This document shows, piece after piece, positions 62,216 through 64,000 of a DNA stretch of 64,000 nucleotides. The position numbers were made by a program, and so were the translations under genes. A model generated the notes under the pieces. That model was not told the origin of the DNA. It made no database searches and worked only from the letters and a program-made list of their open reading frames with translations. Position 1 is the first letter of the stretch, and each line of letters opens with the position of its first letter. This DNA comes from Phycisphaerales bacterium (lineage in GTDB: Bacteria > Planctomycetota > Phycisphaerae > Phycisphaerales > SM1A02): NCBI GenBank assembly GCA_022446905.1, contig JAKVBT010000005.1, positions 612,274-676,273 of the forward strand, read 5' to 3'.

Positions 62216-64000
62216 CTATTCGCAGCCGAATTCAGCCAGCAGTGCAAGCAGGTCATCAACGTCATACTCGTTGTTGAACCCGGCAATGAGCGCCAAGAGA
62301 TCATCCACATTGGTCGCACCATCGCCATTGAGATCCCACTGACAGTTGGACTCACACTCATCAGGGATACCGTTGCTATTGCTATCAGCACTTCCGCCGC
62401 CTGCGATGTCGCATGCGTCATTCATGCCGTTCTCATTGCAATCGGCCCATGCCCCCAAGGTGAAGGTCTGGTTGGTAGTTTGCTGATAGGCCACGTCCAG
62501 TGCATTGCGCCCCTGGAAGAGACCCTCGAACATGATTTCACTGCCGTGCCCATAGGCCGTGACTCGCGCCACAAGGACGCCATAGCCAACATTGCAATCA
62601 TCAGTCATGACGGTAGCAGCTGCACCCTGAGCATCTGATGGCAGGATGAACCAGGTGCCATTACCAGTTGACAAGGTGCCACCATTTTCAAAGTTCGTAA
62701 AGTCGATGCCAATATTATTGAGTTCATTTGAAGCAAATGGATCGCCACTTGAATCTAGAGCACCGATAGTCACACGACTGTCGTAGACCAAGTCAGGCGC
62801 CAATGGATAGAAGGCAGGATTGACATCCTGCGAAGTGCCGCCACCGAAAGCGTTCTGATAGAAGCCGTTCGTTGACGAAAGCACCTTCTGTTGATTGGCA
62901 TTACCAGCAACGGCATCTAGGCGTTCACCCTGACCCATCATGGCGTAGATATCAACAGTCCAGGTGTCCTGAGGATCATCAACCATGTTGAGGCCAACGA
63001 CTCTGGCATTGAGGCCGCTGAACTGGGTATCCGTGCAGGGCGTGCCATCACAGGTGGTGTCCGCCCCAAGCCATGTACCAAGACAGTCAGCCTCTTCAGT
63101 AACCGTGCAGTTGTCGAGATAGCAACAGCCGCCAGTTGGATCTGGAAGACATAGTTCATTATCACACGGGACACTGTCACCTTGATACGTCCCACCAACA
63201 TTGTTGCATTGACTTTCAGAGACAGTGGCACAAGAACCACTGGCTAGACAACAGGCACCAGTTCCACTGTCACAAGTCACATCGGAACAATTCGTATCGT
63301 CGCCTTGGAACTCCCCACCAAGCCCTTCGCACTCTGAAAGCGCATTGACCAAGCAGGTGCTCCCGAGACAGCAGGCCCCAGATGGACCGGCAATATCCAA
63401 GCAGCCAGAAATGGCGTCGGCAAAGTTACTGATTGTGGTCCTACTATCGACTGTGAACTGATTGGCGCACACAAGCGACGGGTTCATGGTGTAACTAGGA
63501 CAGTTGCAGTGACCAGCATTCCAGTTATGGCCCATTTCGTGAGCTGAGAGATCTGTGGCACATCCGAAAGATCCACAACAACTCGATTGGACGACTCCAT
63601 ATTCGCTGCTTGAACAAACAGCACCCAGATAGGCAAGCCCAATCGTTCCGCCGGTATCAACACCCGTAAAGAGATGCACCATGTCGCGCCCGATCCCAGG
63701 GTGATTGTTGCTGTTCCAATCATTCTGCAACTGATTGAGACGGGTCTCAATGCTGTTGGAACTGTAGGGGTCATTGTTTGTTGACCGCACCACAATGGCC
63801 TGAATGGCATGGGTCAATTGGCACTGCTGCTCATATTGCAAATTGACGCTATTGATGACCGCGGTGACGCGATTTTCAACGCCGGACACAGAACCGTAGA
63901 TCTGAAAGAACTCATAATCCGCATCAACAGCCATCTCAGCTTCAAGGATTAGACCGCGTGTTGTTGTGCCACCTTGATCCGCATCCACCGAGGGAAGATC
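62216..64000 (-). CDS. Secreted metzincin-type zinc metalloprotease with Cys-rich repeats and dockerin-like end, 5' end outside the window
   Basis: 595 visible residues, the frame still open at the window edge. The protease domain has the extended zinc motif HEMGHNWNAGH (His ~154, Glu 155, His 158, His 164, counting from the edge) and a Met-turn YTMNPS, as in reprolysin-like M12 peptidases. Three tandem Cys-rich repeats of ~40 residues follow (GACCLGSTCLVN..., GACCLASGSCATV..., GGCCYLDNCTV...), each with 6-7 Cys and GG or GTW between them. A beta-rich domain homologous to the protein at 10920 follows, then DxNxNG-type calcium repeats (DCNENGMNDACD, DSNSNGIPDECE). The end is a dockerin-like pair (DLNGDGATNVDDLL, EYDVDDLLALLAEFGCE). 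The start and signal peptide are missing. Confidence 0.85.
   Translation of the reverse strand, partial: DLPSVDADQGGTTTRGLILEAEMAVDADYEFFQIYGSVSGVENRVTAVINSVNLQYEQQCQLTHAIQAIVVRSTNNDPYSSNSIETRLNQLQNDWNSNNHPGIGRDMVHLFTGVDTGGTIGLAYLGAVCSSSEYGVVQSSCCGSFGCATDLSAHEMGHNWNAGHCNCPSYTMNPSLVCANQFTVDSRTTISNFADAISGCLDIAGPSGACCLGSTCLVNALSECEGLGGEFQGDDTNCSDVTCDSGTGACCLASGSCATVSESQCNNVGGTYQGDSVPCDNELCLPDPTGGCCYLDNCTVTEEADCLGTWLGADTTCDGTPCTDTQFSGLNARVVGLNMVDDPQDTWTVDIYAMMGQGERLDAVAGNANQQKVLSSTNGFYQNAFGGGTSQDVNPAFYPLAPDLVYDSRVTIGALDSSGDPFASNELNNIGIDFTNFENGGTLSTGNGTWFILPSDAQGAAATVMTDDCNVGYGVLVARVTAYGHGSEIMFEGLFQGRNALDVAYQQTTNQTFTLGAWADCNENGMNDACDIAGGGSADSNSNGIPDECESNCQWDLNGDGATNVDDLLALIAGFNNEYDVDDLLALLAEFGCE

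Noticed and set aside
1..64000. CRISPR arrays, insertion sequences, prophage or integron features
   Set aside because: No evenly spaced direct repeats, transposase or integrase motifs, or terminal inverted repeats with target duplications were found on reading both strands.

Overview
The window looks like chromosomal DNA of a free-living, Gram-negative-type bacterium, most likely a planctomycete of the Phycisphaerae kind. This is an inference from content; no 16S rRNA gene is present. The supporting signs are a secreted protein ending in a sorting-type tail (PAPGALALLG... then five Arg), Phycisphaerae-style secreted proteins with Cys-rich repeats and dockerin-like calcium loops, hopanoid/squalene genes hpnCDE, CMP-Kdo synthesis (LPS), DAP-type MurE, and an HU protein with a Lys-rich tail. 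Coding density is high. Many neighbouring genes overlap by ATGA, and several convergent pairs overlap at their 3' ends.

Layout. 1-4.5 kb: the end of a GAF/PP2C phosphatase gene, then sdhCAB (succinate dehydrogenase). 4.4-11.6 kb: two small lipoproteins, tRNA-Ser, an LPS-type glycosyltransferase, a polysaccharide deacetylase, a ROK sugar kinase, an EttA-type ABC-F protein, a Sel1-repeat protein, tRNA-Glu and a sorted surface protein with a structured 5' leader. 11.9-16.2 kb: tRNA-Met, then a minus-strand operon TPR protein-kdsB-pyrG. 16.3-23.4 kb: a plus-strand run def-fmt-(small HExxH protein)-queA-murE-murF-mraY (translation, tRNA modification, peptidoglycan). 23.4-32.8 kb: rluD, a TPR membrane protein and an APH-like kinase on the minus strand, then a HAD phosphatase overlapping a 1112-residue protein that looks like a degenerate indolepyruvate:ferredoxin oxidoreductase, then ispH-rlmN on the minus strand. 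32.9-36.1 kb: hpnC-hpnD-hpnE, divergent from ispH, so an isoprenoid gene sits next to squalene synthesis. 36.1-43.6 kb (minus): histidine catabolism hutH-hutU-hutI, followed by a type I methionine aminopeptidase and a secreted prolyl oligopeptidase. 43.6-50.0 kb: a multi-spanning membrane protein, a GNAT acetyltransferase, three more membrane proteins and a large secreted Cys-rich protein with dockerin-like repeats. 50.2-57.2 kb: a heavy-metal RND efflux operon (outer-membrane factor, adaptor, pump) flanked by two small His-rich exported proteins. 57.3-62.2 kb: a PfkB kinase, a thioredoxin-type arsenate reductase of different base composition with a truncated reading frame in front of it, murQ, HU with a structured leader, a condensation-fold acyltransferase and a 30-residue membrane peptide. 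62.2-64 kb: a zinc metalloprotease, open at the window edge, sharing a domain with the sorted protein at 10.9 kb.

The parts most worth a second look are the degenerate oxidoreductase with its coupled HAD gene, the His-rich metal-efflux cassette, the domain shared between the two exported proteins, and the small HExxH protein inside the fmt-queA run. No CRISPR array, insertion sequence, prophage or rRNA operon was seen.
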